DNA of 22,417 nt from an uncultured Oscillospiraceae bacterium (GTDB lineage Bacteria; Bacillota; Clostridia; Oscillospirales; Ruminococcaceae), in the NCBI GenBank assembly GCA_900547455.1, contig URGV01000033.1, positions 1 through 22,417 on the forward strand, given 5' to 3'. How positions within the stretch are numbered: the first letter of the stretch is position 1; each line of letters opens with the position of its first letter. A program made the translations under genes and the position numbers. The notes below the pieces were generated by a model. It was not told where the DNA came from. It made no database searches and saw only the letters and a program-made list of their open reading frames with translations. Below are positions 6,192-13,811 of this stretch, piece after piece.

Positions 6192-7478
6192 TTAATTCCA
6201 TCCGCAGATTTTGACCAGCACCTGATAGGTGTAGCCGTAGGCGCTGACCGGGAAGCTCTCCTGATTTGCGGTGTTGGAGTGAACCAGATAATCGACGACA
6301 TTCCCCTCCTCGTCGGTGACGACATCGGTGATGATGACCGCGTGATAGAGGTTTTCTTCATCGTAGCCGAGGATCAGCACGTCGCCGATCTCCCCGCTGT
6401 AATAGTCCGCATCCGCTACCGCGACCATGCCGCTGCCTGTATTGCTGGCGGCATACTGCAAAAATTCATCGACGCCCGACCAGGAAGCGGAGCGTCCCGC
6501 CATCTGCGGCAGGTTGTTGGGGGTGTCGCCGTACCACTTCCACACCGCGTCCCCGCTGGAATCCATCGGGATGCCGCCGGCCAGCAGGCACTGGGAGACA
6601 AAATTCTGACAGTTGCCGCCGCTCATCGAATAGTCCGGCCACTCATCGTTGCGGTCTGTCACCCACTGCTTTGCGTACGCCACCGCTGCCTGCCGGTCAT
6701 AGGCGTTGGCTGCCTGGGGCAGCGGCTCGTCTGAAGTCTGCTCCCGGCGGGCCACATTGACCTGCAGCAGCTCGATCAGCTCCTGTGCCTGCTGCTCCAT
6801 CTGGTCAGAGACATCCCCCTCCCCATTGCGCAGAGAGCGGGAGAGGGTCCAGTACAGGCGGTCCTGTCCGCCAGTGTGGGAGACCACCTTCCAGCTGCCA
6901 TCCTCCTGAGTAAGCTCAAACATATGGAAGCTGTCCAGCACGTTGGAGTCCACCTCCGGGTGCTGGGCGAAGTTCTGAGTCACATCCTCCCGCAGCATGA
7001 CCCGCAGGTTGCCGTCCTCCTCCTGCTGCACCGACTGCACCTGCAGGGTGGAGCTGTAGCCGGTCAGATGCAGGTCGGAGCGCTGGCTGGAGCGCACCTG
7101 AATGCCGTATTCCAGCACCAGCTGCTCGGCCAGCAGGCCGTTCTGCACATCGGAGGCAAACAGGTCGGACAGGTCCTGCTGCTCAAAGCTGCCCAGAATC
7201 TGATAGTAGCGGTCGATGTAATCGCAGAGCAGGTCCTGCTGCTCCTGGCTGAGTTCCCCCGCATCGGCAAACTGCACGCTGCCCTGCGGCTGTATCTCCT
7301 GCTGCTGGGCGGCGGTTTGCTCCACCGTGCTCTGCACCGAAAGGTTCTGGGTCTGCTGTGCCTGCGTCTCGGTCTGGGACTGTGCGGACTGAGCTGCCTG
7401 CTCATTGGAGGTGCAGCCGGCCAGCATCCCCGCCTGCAACACGAGAATGGCCGCCAACAATGCCGCTTTCTTTACCAT
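6192..7478 (-). CDS. Lipoprotein with C-terminal Amidase_6-type domain
   Basis: The 428-residue product has a lipoprotein signal with lipobox LAGC (Cys22), then a Gln/Ser/Thr-rich low-complexity linker to about residue 75, a middle region of unclear fold, and a C-terminal NlpC/P60-like 'putative amidase' domain. The latter is recognised by the pattern YDRQAAVAYAKQWV..., the nucleophile motif GGNCQNFVSQCLLAGG (Cys290), and His379 in YHAVIITDV with His400 in VHSNTA following. Members of this family are predicted cysteine amidases or peptidases acting on the cell wall; activity has rarely been shown. Start ATG 7476-7478 was chosen over the upstream in-frame codon because AGGGAG/GGAGAG (about 7488-7498) precedes it and because it puts the positively charged MVKK at the front of the signal peptide. 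Monocistronic. Confidence 0.87.
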   Translation of the reverse strand: MVKKAALLAAILVLQAGMLAGCTSNEQAAQSAQSQTETQAQQTQNLSVQSTVEQTAAQQQEIQPQGSVQFADAGELSQEQQDLLCDYIDRYYQILGSFEQQDLSDLFASDVQNGLLAEQLVLEYGIQVRSSQRSDLHLTGYSSTLQVQSVQQEEDGNLRVMLREDVTQNFAQHPEVDSNVLDSFHMFELTQEDGSWKVVSHTGGQDRLYWTLSRSLRNGEGDVSDQMEQQAQELIELLQVNVARREQTSDEPLPQAANAYDRQAAVAYAKQWVTDRNDEWPDYSMSGGNCQNFVSQCLLAGGIPMDSSGDAVWKWYGDTPNNLPQMAGRSASWSGVDEFLQYAASNTGSGMVAVADADYYSGEIGDVLILGYDEENLYHAVIITDVVTDEEGNVVDYLVHSNTANQESFPVSAYGYTYQVLVKICGWN

Positions 7479-7526
7479 ATATGAAATCTCCCTCTCCTGA
7501 TGAAAAATCAATCTTTGAACAAGAAA

Positions 7527-7535
7527 ATTATATCA
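7527..7535 (-). promoter_or_regulatory. Extended -10 promoter of the amidase lipoprotein gene
   Basis: Minus-strand TGATATAAT is an extended -10 (TATAAT at 7527-7532). The best -35 candidate, TTGATT at 7552-7557, is 19 bases away. The start site would fall about 40 bases before the ATG at 7478. Confidence 0.6.
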
Positions 7536-7581
7536 CCTGGAGTACACTCCCAATCAACAGAATATTGATAAAGAAAATGTA

Positions 7582-7618
7582 AAGTTCCTTTCAGGTTTTC
7601 GCACAGCGGCCGGAACTT
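7582..7618 (-). terminator. Possible weak terminator of the DUF5131 gene
   Basis: AAGTTCC (7582-7588) and GGAACTT (7612-7618) can pair around a long loop directly after the stop codon at 7619. On the minus strand it is followed by TACATTTTC, a poor T run. Confidence 0.35.
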
Positions 7619-8392
7619 CTATTCTTCCCGGTCCATCTCCCAGCTCTCCCGCTGCCAGGGAAGGCTCTTTTCCCCGCCGGGACAAAAATCAATCCCCGCC
7701 GCCCGCGCCTGGCTGTGCTGGTGCTTTCTGGGGATGCGGTAGCACTTTCCGTCCTTGAGCAGCCGCGCGCCGGTTTGCATAAAGTGGAAGGGCACCCCCG
7801 CCTCGACGCACTGCTGCCGCAGGTCCAGCACCCATCTGTAGTCGCAGACCCGTGCTTCCTCCCCCGACTCGCCGCCGACCACAACCTCCTCCATGCTGTC
7901 CGAAAGATAGGGGCGAAGGTCGATGGGGCCAAGCAAAGGGGAACAGATGATGCTCTTGTGCCGGATGGGCGCCTTGCAGTAAACCGGCAGCCGGATGTCC
8001 GCCTGCCGCTGGTTTTCCACCGTGCAGCAGATGTGGACATTCTCATACCCTTCGCCCCAGTCCGGGGGCAGGCAGCTTTGCAGCCGCAGGATGCGCTTGG
8101 TGATAAACAGAAACTGCAGGTCGCTGCGCCAGCGGATCATCTCCCAGGCGCGGTCCCGCCACGGGTCGGCCTCCTCCAGCAGGAAGTCGGAGCTGAAGCA
8201 GGTGTACACCCGCGAGCCGGGCGGAATCAGATAGCTTTTGTCCCGCCGGCGGCGCATGGGGAGGTCAAAGTCCTTGTTGAGAAAAATCTGGGAAGCGTCC
8301 TTTCCATGTGCGCTGTCGATGCGGTAGACATAGCAGTGCTGACAGCCCTCGCTGTATTTGCGGCAGCCGTGCCAGGGATTCCAGTTTGCCAT
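7619..8392 (-). CDS. DUF5131 / phage Gp37-Gp68-like protein with N-terminal Cys cluster
   Basis: This 257-residue protein starts WNPWHGCRKYSEGCQHCYVYRI, placing Cys10, Cys17 and Cys20 in a C-x6-C-x2-C cluster typical of the Gp37/Gp68 (DUF5131) family. The family is found in phages and scattered in bacterial chromosomes; the cluster resembles an iron-sulfur or radical-SAM-like site, but a reaction is not established. Other conserved-looking stretches are VYTCFSSDFLLEEADPWRD, FLFITKR, CTVENQ and VVVGGESG, in the usual order. Neighbours are unrelated housekeeping genes, with no phage structural genes nearby, so it is an isolated copy. ATG 8390-8392 follows GAGGAGGGG (about 8396-8404). It has its own strong promoter. 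Confidence 0.82.
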   Translation of the reverse strand: MANWNPWHGCRKYSEGCQHCYVYRIDSAHGKDASQIFLNKDFDLPMRRRRDKSYLIPPGSRVYTCFSSDFLLEEADPWRDRAWEMIRWRSDLQFLFITKRILRLQSCLPPDWGEGYENVHICCTVENQRQADIRLPVYCKAPIRHKSIICSPLLGPIDLRPYLSDSMEEVVVGGESGEEARVCDYRWVLDLRQQCVEAGVPFHFMQTGARLLKDGKCYRIPRKHQHSQARAAGIDFCPGGEKSLPWQRESWEMDREE

Positions 8393-8425
8393 TTCTTCCC
8401 CTCCTCGCTTCTTTCTATGGTCTTT

Positions 8426-8454
8426 ATTGTACTACGCTTTCCCTCTTTTTTCAA
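8426..8454 (-). promoter_or_regulatory. Promoter of the DUF5131 gene
   Basis: Minus-strand TTGAAA (8449-8454) and TACAAT (8426-8431) have a 17-base spacer; each differs from consensus at one base. The leader is about 28 bases. Confidence 0.78.
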
Positions 8455-8481
8455 CGCCGCACCCGGTCTTTGAACACACAG

Positions 8482-8527
8482 AAAAAGACCGACTGGCTCC
8501 CCGCAAGGGCTTGCCAATCGGTCTTTT
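8482..8527 (-). terminator. Terminator of the M18 aminopeptidase gene
   Basis: AAAAGACCGA (8483-8492) pairs with TCGGTCTTTT (8518-8527), with an inner TGGC/GCCA helix. On the minus strand a T run follows, 55 bases after the stop codon at 8583. The outer arm resembles that of the terminator at 12222-12269. Confidence 0.8.
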
Positions 8528-8582
8528 AGACAGTTTCCTTTTCACCTGCGGCAGGCAGACAAACTGCGTGCCGGACGAAAGT

Positions 8583-9896
8583 TTACTTATGGATTTCGTA
8601 GGTGCCGTCGCACTCGGCAACAACTGCGCTGTTGTAGAACGCCTCCATGCCGGCGATCATGTACCCCAGGTCAAGCACGCCCGCCGTCTCATAGCTGGAG
8701 TGCATCGCCAGCTGGGCCATGCCGATATCGACGGTGTTCAGCGAGACGTGGGAGTTTGCGATGTTGCCCAGCGTCGAGCCGCCCATGATGTCCGAGCGGT
8801 TGACAAAGTGCTGGCACGGAACATTCTGCTCCTTGCACAGCTTCTGGAAAATCGCCGAGGAAACCGCATCGGTGGTGTAGCGCTGGTTGGCGTTGTGCTT
8901 GATGACGATGCCCTCGTTTAAGAATACCAGGTTGGTCGGGTCGGTCATGCCGGGGTGGTTCGGGTGCAGCGCGTGGGCGTTGTCCGCCGACAGCATGAAG
9001 CTGGAAGCCACCGCGGTGTGGTAGTCCTCCTCGCTGCGGCCCAGGGCGGTGTTGACCCGCTTGAGCACATCGTAGAGGAAGGTGGAGTTTGCGCCCTGCT
9101 TGGTGCTGCTGCCGACCTCCTCGTTGTCGAAGATTGCGCAGACCGAAACACTTTCCTTGTTGCCGCCCTTGACAAAGGCCTTCAGAGAGGAGAAGGCGCA
9201 CTCCAGGTCGTCCAGTTTGGCGCAGGACATATACTCGTTGTGCGCGCCCCAGACCGCCGGTTTCATGCGGTTGTAGAGGAACAGGTCGGTGGAGAGCAGG
9301 TCCTCCTCCTGGACGCCGCAGGCCTCGGCAACCAGCTTGTCAAAGGTGTCCTTGGAAGCGGCATCGCCGTACAGCGGCAGCAGGTTGACCTGCGGGTTAT
9401 ACTTCATGCCGTCGTTGGCGGTGCGGTCCAGATGGATGGCCAGGTTGGGGATCACCACCAGGTCGCGGTCGATGTTGACCAGTTTGGTCTCTACCCCCTT
9501 GTCGGTCTTGACCAGCGCGCGGCCTGCCACCGACAGCGGGCGGTCAAACCAGGTGGAGAAGATCATGCCGCCGTATTTTTCGGTGTTGAGCTGCACATAT
9601 TTGCCCTTGACCTGCTGCTCCGGGTTGTCCTTAATCTTGAAGGTCGGGGAATCGCTGTGGCTGGCGATGATGTGGAAGGAAGCAAAGTCCTTGCCCGGCA
9701 CCTTGAAGGCGATGATGGAGGAGAGGTTGCGGGTGACAAAATATTTGCCGCCCTCCTGCAGCTGCCATTTTTTATTTTCAAACAGCTCCTCAAAGCCCTC
9801 CTCTACCAGTGTCTTTTTGACATTGTCGATGACGTGGAAGCAGCTTGGCGATTTTTCGATAAAGTCAAACAGTTCCTGCACTTGTTCTAAAGCCAT
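8583..9896 (-). CDS. apeB: M18-family aminopeptidase (aspartyl aminopeptidase type)
   Basis: The 437-residue protein matches the length and motif order of M18 zinc aminopeptidases: His80 in IIASHSDSP (with Asp82 beside it), Asp229 in SCAKLDDLE, Glu259-Glu260 in IFDNEEVGS, Asp305 in LSADNAHA and His399 in AMHSSYE. These are the expected metal ligands and the catalytic glutamate, so the enzyme should be active. M18 enzymes remove N-terminal acidic or neutral residues from peptides in the cytoplasm and form large dodecamers. ATG 9894-9896 follows AAAGGAT (about 9906-9911). It is transcribed alone from a perfect consensus promoter at 10001-10029 with a leader of about 100 bases. The symbol apeB is the name used for clostridial family members and is given by family only. 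Confidence 0.94.
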   Translation of the reverse strand: MALEQVQELFDFIEKSPSCFHVIDNVKKTLVEEGFEELFENKKWQLQEGGKYFVTRNLSSIIAFKVPGKDFASFHIIASHSDSPTFKIKDNPEQQVKGKYVQLNTEKYGGMIFSTWFDRPLSVAGRALVKTDKGVETKLVNIDRDLVVIPNLAIHLDRTANDGMKYNPQVNLLPLYGDAASKDTFDKLVAEACGVQEEDLLSTDLFLYNRMKPAVWGAHNEYMSCAKLDDLECAFSSLKAFVKGGNKESVSVCAIFDNEEVGSSTKQGANSTFLYDVLKRVNTALGRSEEDYHTAVASSFMLSADNAHALHPNHPGMTDPTNLVFLNEGIVIKHNANQRYTTDAVSSAIFQKLCKEQNVPCQHFVNRSDIMGGSTLGNIANSHVSLNTVDIGMAQLAMHSSYETAGVLDLGYMIAGMEAFYNSAVVAECDGTYEIHK

Positions 9897-10000
9897 CAGA
9901 AATCATCCTTTCGTTTTCATCGGTATTTCCGTATTCTGCATAAAAATAAGGTCGCGTGGCCCCGCACCCTCCGTATAAATTGCCGGGGCTCTTCCCCTTC

Positions 10001-10029
10001 ATTATAAAAGGTTTCCTACCCGATGTCAA
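10001..10029 (-). promoter_or_regulatory. Perfect consensus promoter of the M18 aminopeptidase gene
   Basis: Minus-strand TTGACA (10024-10029), 17 bases, TATAAT (10001-10006). The leader of about 98 bases contains a GCCCCG/CGGGGC pair but no riboswitch that I can recognise. Confidence 0.87.
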
Positions 10030-10042
10030 CCGCCACCGGATG

Positions 10043-10081
10043 CAAAAAAGCGCCTCCTTCCCTTTGCCGGGAAGGAGACGC
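10043..10081 (-). terminator. Terminator of the NPETG surface protein gene
   Basis: On the minus strand GCGTCTCCTTCCC and GGGAAGGAGGCGC form a 13-bp stem with one G-U pair, followed by TTTTTTG. It sits 28 bases after the stop codon at 10109 and 14 bases upstream of the next promoter's -35. Confidence 0.88.
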
Positions 10082-10108
10082 ACCTGATTTCATCGAACTG
10101 ATTTGTGC

Positions 10109-11287
10109 TTATTTTCTCTTTCTGAACAGAACAGCTCCAGCCGCTGCGGCTGCAACCGCGCCCGCTGCCGCAAGGCCTACAAAGTCCTCGGCGCCGGTCT
10201 CCGGGTTGACTTTACCGGACTGGTAGTCGTTGCTGCCGGAAACACTGCCGGTCTGCTGGCTGGACTCCTGGTTGGACTGGCCCTCATTGGAGACGCCGCC
10301 GTTCTGGGTTGTCTGATCCTGGGAAGGCTGCTGCGGCTGAGAGACAAAGCTCTCGTCCACCACGGTGCCGTCGGCGATCTCCTTGTCGGTCAGCACAAAG
10401 CGGCCCAGATTCTTGGTCTCGAAGGAAACGGTCTCGTTGTCCGCATCGACGGTGGCGTCGATCTTCTCCAGCACGCCCCTGAGGTAGCGGTAGACATGGA
10501 AATTGCCGCCAAAGTCCTCCATCACCTCGGAAACATCGATGGTCATGGTGCCGGTGAAGTCGAAGGCCGGGCCGCCCGGGAAGGAAACGTACATGAAGTT
10601 CTGGTCCTCAAACTTGGAGGATACCTCCCGGATGGCGCGCTCGTTGTAGAGCATATTGACCGCCTCCTGTCCGGAGACGCGCACCTCGTAGGTCCACATG
10701 CCGTTGGTGAAGGTCACCTTGCCGCCGTCCACATACTCGTCCAGCGCCTCAAACTGCTTGGTGCTGATGACCGGGGTGGCGGACTCGACAAAGACATACT
10801 CGCCGTCCTTGGCCGCTTCCAGCGCCTCGTCGCTGATGGTGGGGTAGCCGACAGTCAGATCCGCGTCGACGCTGCCGACCACCTTGCCGTTGGAGCGTTT
10901 GACCGCCTTGATGACGCCCTCCACCTCATCCTGAGTAGTGGGCCAGCCGGCTTCGGTGGTGACCTCCAGCTGGTAAGCGTCGTTCTCCTCCTCAACCTCG
11001 AAGGATGCGATGGAGGAGTTCTCGTCCTTGACCTCGGCGCGCAGGCGCAGCTCGTCCAGATGCTCGTCGGTCAGAGGAGCATGGGTGCCATCAATCTGCT
11101 CGATGTACAGCGGGTAAACGTAGGTCTCACCCGGCAGCAGCAGCTGGTCAAACTTTTCCTCGCCGAAAGAGAGCTTGATCTGCTCGTCGGAGGTGACGTT
11201 AACCGCCTGCGCCTGCTGCGCGAACGCGGTGACGCTCATGGTGGACAGCGCGCAGGCTGCCAAAAAGATAGATACAAATTTTTTCAT
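10109..11287 (-). CDS. Cell-surface protein with NPETG sortase-type anchor
   Basis: The 392-residue product has a signal peptide (MKKFVSIFLAACALSTMSVTAFA), an acidic extracellular region of about 300 residues, a Gln/Ser/Asn-rich stalk (about residues 310-355), then NPETGA at 361-366, a hydrophobic Ala/Gly-rich segment and the tail RKRK. This is the layout of a sortase substrate, with NPxTG replacing LPxTG. The extracellular part is rich in predicted beta strands and includes a segment (YLRGVLEKIDATVDADNETVSFETKNLGRFVL) that resembles the last repeat of bacterial surface modules, but I recognise no named domain or ligand. The ATG at 11285-11287 is preceded by AGGAGG (11297-11302). No sortase gene is in the window. 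Monocistronic. Confidence 0.88.
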   Translation of the reverse strand: MKKFVSIFLAACALSTMSVTAFAQQAQAVNVTSDEQIKLSFGEEKFDQLLLPGETYVYPLYIEQIDGTHAPLTDEHLDELRLRAEVKDENSSIASFEVEEENDAYQLEVTTEAGWPTTQDEVEGVIKAVKRSNGKVVGSVDADLTVGYPTISDEALEAAKDGEYVFVESATPVISTKQFEALDEYVDGGKVTFTNGMWTYEVRVSGQEAVNMLYNERAIREVSSKFEDQNFMYVSFPGGPAFDFTGTMTIDVSEVMEDFGGNFHVYRYLRGVLEKIDATVDADNETVSFETKNLGRFVLTDKEIADGTVVDESFVSQPQQPSQDQTTQNGGVSNEGQSNQESSQQTGSVSGSNDYQSGKVNPETGAEDFVGLAAAGAVAAAAAGAVLFRKRK

Positions 11288-11347
11288 TGAAGATTGCCTC
11301 CTGATTTTTAAAAATTACTTTTGTCTTTTTCCCTGGGTCCTGAGGCT

Positions 11348-11376
11348 ATTATAGTGGCTGTATTCTCTTTTTTCAA
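11348..11376 (-). promoter_or_regulatory. Promoter of the NPETG surface protein gene
   Basis: Minus-strand TTGAAA (11371-11376) and TATAAT (11348-11353) have a 17-base spacer. The leader is about 55 bases. Confidence 0.82.
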
Positions 11377-11866
11377 CCGGTTTTTTCTGGCAGCCCATAC
11401 AGATTTTTTGTTTTATTTATCTAATTTTTCAATCAAAAACGGTGTTATCATAGTCAATTTGTAAGATTTCTAATCTTTGCCGCTGCTATCTCCTTTACCC
11501 TTCCAGCTTTGTCCGCCTGCTGCTGGAAGGATTGCCAGCGCGCTGCCCGGGCTGACAGATCTTTCCGTCGGAAGATTTTGCGCCCACCAGAAAAATTCCC
11601 GTCAAAATCCCCGCCTTTTGGCCCTTCCTCTCTCAAACCGCCGCGGAAAGGATATACAGTATATGCCGCCGTCCCCGTTTTGGTCCGGGTTTTGCCGCAC
11701 CTTTTTTGCCCGCTGCCATACACTATGGATGGGGGCTTTTCCATCAGCAAGGACAGACGGGAGCCCAGGGCCCCCGCAAAAAATTTTTGAAAGATGTTTA
11801 ACGCCCGCCTCCCATGGTTACAATAACAGTGAAGTTCAAACAAACCAAATCGCGGAGCGTGATACT
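11377..11866. other. 490-base gene-free region upstream of mazF
   Basis: I see no convincing gene here: the open frames on both strands have no ribosome site and an unnatural residue mix. An extended -10-like TGTTATCAT lies at 11443-11451 (+), which would give mazF a leader of about 410 bases; a closer alternative is TACAAT at 11819-11824 with a poor -35. A 13-base perfect palindrome, ATATACAGTATAT, is at 11652-11664. No MazE/EndoAI-type antitoxin frame is visible. Confidence 0.5.
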
Positions 11867-12214
11867 GTGAAACGTGGAGATATTTATTACGCGGACCTGA
11901 GTCCAGTGGTCGGTTCAGAACAGGGTGGTGTCCGGCCGGTACTTATCGTTCAAAACGATATTGGCAATCGCTACAGCCCCACCGTGATTGCGGCGGCCAT
12001 CACCAGTCAAACCGAAAAGGCAAAGCTGCCCACCCACATCGAGCTGCACTCGCACAGCTGCGGCTTGTCCAAAGATTCGGTCGTGCTGCTGGAGCAGATC
12101 CGCACCATCGACAAGCGCCGCCTGCGCGAGAAGATGGGCACCCTGGACGCCGACTCGATGTCCCAGGTCAACAAGGCTTTATCAATCAGTTTCGGTCTTG
12201 GAAAAGGCCGTTAG
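11867..12214 (+). CDS. mazF: MazF/EndoA-type endoribonuclease toxin
   Basis: The 115-residue product, starting [20 protein letters not shown] after the first codon, is very close in motif order to Bacillus EndoA (NdoA): [17 protein letters not shown], the TSQ region, KLPTHIEL, and [17 protein letters not shown]. EndoA cleaves mRNA at short U/A-rich sites and is neutralised by a MazE-like antitoxin. The catalytic Arg of RPVL and the Thr of AAITSQ are present, so the toxin should be active. GTG 11867 was chosen because it matches the family's N-terminus and has GGAG (11854-11857) nine bases ahead; the much longer upstream extension has no family-like sequence. No antitoxin gene lies immediately upstream, where Bacillus has it. 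A strong terminator follows, so the gene is monocistronic. Confidence 0.92.
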   Translation: MKRGDIYYADLSPVVGSEQGGVRPVLIVQNDIGNRYSPTVIAAAITSQTEKAKLPTHIELHSHSCGLSKDSVVLLEQIRTIDKRRLREKMGTLDADSMSQVNKALSISFGLGKGR

Positions 12215-12221
12215 CTGCAGA

Positions 12222-12269
12222 AAAAAGACCGATCTGCCGCTTTGAAAAAAGCGCGCAGACCGGTCTTTT
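12222..12269. terminator. Bidirectional terminator between mazF and the glycosyltransferase gene
   Basis: An A run, AAAAGACCG, an inner TCTGC/GCAGA and GCTTT/AAAGC helix, then CGGTCTTTT with T residues on both strands. It lies 10 bases after mazF and about 50 bases after the stop of the minus-strand glycosyltransferase gene. Confidence 0.85.
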
Positions 12270-12320
12270 GGTCTTATCGTAAAAATAGTATGCGGTTGTT
12301 TTTGTTTTCCCTCGGGGAAA

Positions 12321-13592
12321 TTACTTCATCTCCTCGGCAGACTTTGCCACGCTGTGGATGATCGGTGTCCACTGCACATTTTTGAACAGGGCCACAATCG
12401 AGATCGGGATATAGGTAAAGATAAACAGCGGGAAGGTGAAGGTGTACAGCACCTTTTTGTAGGCCGGGGCCTTGATCTTCTTCCACTCGGTGATGGTGGT
12501 CAGCAGACCCATTGCAAAAAGGATAATGTAAAAGTTGACAAAGGAGAACAGCAGCATTCTGCCCGCCAGCGCAACCAGCGTGTTCATGTAGTGCGGCTGG
12601 AAGATAGCCGTCAGCAGGAAAATTGCGTTGAGCACCATGCACCCCAGCGACAGCAGCGAGGCCGGCGCGATGGTCATGAGCATATCGTAGCAGGCGAAGG
12701 GGTGGTTTTTGTTGTGGATCAGGCGGGAAGCCAGCGCTCTGCCATACTTCCACATGACCTGATAAAAGCCCTTGGACCAGCGCAGGCGCTGCGCCCAGGA
12801 CTGCTGGAAGGTGGTCGGCTGCTCATCGTACAGCACAGCGGTGCCGCAGTAGCCGATGCGCTCCCCTTCCAGGGCGTTGACCACCGAGAACTCGATGTCC
12901 TCGGTCAGCAGGTGGAACTTCCAGCCGCCGTATTTCTGCACAATCTTGTTGCTGATCATAAATCCGGTGCCGGAGATGGCACAGTTGGTGCCCAGCATCA
13001 TGCGGGCGTTGTTTAAGTACTTGGCTTCGCGCAAAAACCACAGCGAATAGCCCGCTGTGATCCAGTTGGTCGCGTAATTTTTGGAGTTGCGGTAGCTGGT
13101 GATAATCTGATATCCCTGGCTGAAGACCGCGTTCATCTCATCGATGTAGTGCGGGTCGAGCAGATTGTCCGCGTCGAAAACAAAAAAGGCGTCATAGTAA
13201 TCGTTGCCGTAATCCTGCGCGATGCGCCGGAAAGCAAAATCCAGCGCGTAGCCTTTGCCGACCTCCTGCTTGTTGAACCGCTCGTACACCTTTGCCCCCA
13301 GCTGACGCGCGATCCCGGCAGTGTCGTCGGTGCAGTTATCCGCCACCACAAAAATATCCACCAGTTTGCCCGGATAGGTCTGGTTCTGGATGCTGCGAAT
13401 CAGGTTACCGATCACCATGCTTTCGTTGCGGGCGGCAATCAGCACGCCGTACCGGTGAAAGATGCAGGGCAGATTTTGTTTTTGTTTATTCCTCTTGAAA
13501 AGTACAACCGCGACATAGACTACCTGATACAGATAACACACCGTCAGGACGATAAAGACCAACAGGTTAATCCGTAAAATCCAATCTTTCAT
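12321..13592 (-). CDS. Membrane glycosyltransferase family 2 (BcsA/HasA-type processive)
   Basis: The product of 423 residues has an N-terminal membrane helix (about residues 8-33), a cytoplasmic GT-A domain and at least three C-terminal membrane segments from about residue 300. Numbering from GTG 13595, the GT2 signature residues are Asp86 (VADNCTDDT), the DxD motif Asp141-Asp143 (FDADN), TED at 231-233 and the QRLRW motif at 269-273, as in cellulose- and hyaluronan-type synthases. It is therefore probably a processive polymerase making a surface or extracellular polysaccharide; the sugar is not readable. ATG 13590-13592 was preferred to the adjacent GTG because GGAGAG (13601-13606) is 8 bases ahead. 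The gene stands alone; the flippase at 15285-16691 could serve the same pathway, but this is only context. Confidence 0.9.
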   Translation of the reverse strand: MKDWILRINLLVFIVLTVCYLYQVVYVAVVLFKRNKQKQNLPCIFHRYGVLIAARNESMVIGNLIRSIQNQTYPGKLVDIFVVADNCTDDTAGIARQLGAKVYERFNKQEVGKGYALDFAFRRIAQDYGNDYYDAFFVFDADNLLDPHYIDEMNAVFSQGYQIITSYRNSKNYATNWITAGYSLWFLREAKYLNNARMMLGTNCAISGTGFMISNKIVQKYGGWKFHLLTEDIEFSVVNALEGERIGYCGTAVLYDEQPTTFQQSWAQRLRWSKGFYQVMWKYGRALASRLIHNKNHPFACYDMLMTIAPASLLSLGCMVLNAIFLLTAIFQPHYMNTLVALAGRMLLFSFVNFYIILFAMGLLTTITEWKKIKAPAYKKVLYTFTFPLFIFTYIPISIVALFKNVQWTPIIHSVAKSAEEMK

Positions 13593-13648
13593 CACAATAA
13601 CTCTCCATCTCTTCTACAGTGTATGCGTAATACTACGCGTTTCTATAG

Positions 13649-13676
13649 AGTATAGCACAATTATTGCAAAAAACAA
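13649..13676 (-). promoter_or_regulatory. Promoter of the glycosyltransferase gene
   Basis: Minus-strand TGCTATACT is an extended -10 (TATACT at 13649-13654) with TTGTTT (13671-13676) 16 bases upstream. A small dyad GCGTA-ATAC-TACGC (13625-13638) lies in the leader. Confidence 0.6.
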
Positions 13677-13811
13677 TACAAGAACTTTAAAAGATTTTTA
13701 CTTTTTACTCTTTTCAGCTTTTTGGAATAAATCCTTCGGTTTTCCGGAAAGAATAATATCAAAAATCAACAACGGAAAAACCATTTTTTTGTCAGATATT
13801 TCAAAAGCAGA

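Noticed and set aside
7619..8392. Prophage region
   Set aside because: Only one phage-family gene is seen; no integrase, structural or lysis genes or attachment repeats are around it.
10103..11290. 395-residue open frame on the plus strand
   Set aside because: Antisense to the NPETG protein gene, which has a signal peptide, anchor, promoter and ribosome site.
11454..11843. 129-residue minus-strand frame upstream of mazF
   Set aside because: No ribosome site or promoter and an unnatural residue mix; not taken as a gene.
11814..11870. 18-codon frame ending on the mazF GTG, considered as a leader peptide or antitoxin
   Set aside because: No ribosome site precedes its ATG, and it is far shorter than any MazE antitoxin.
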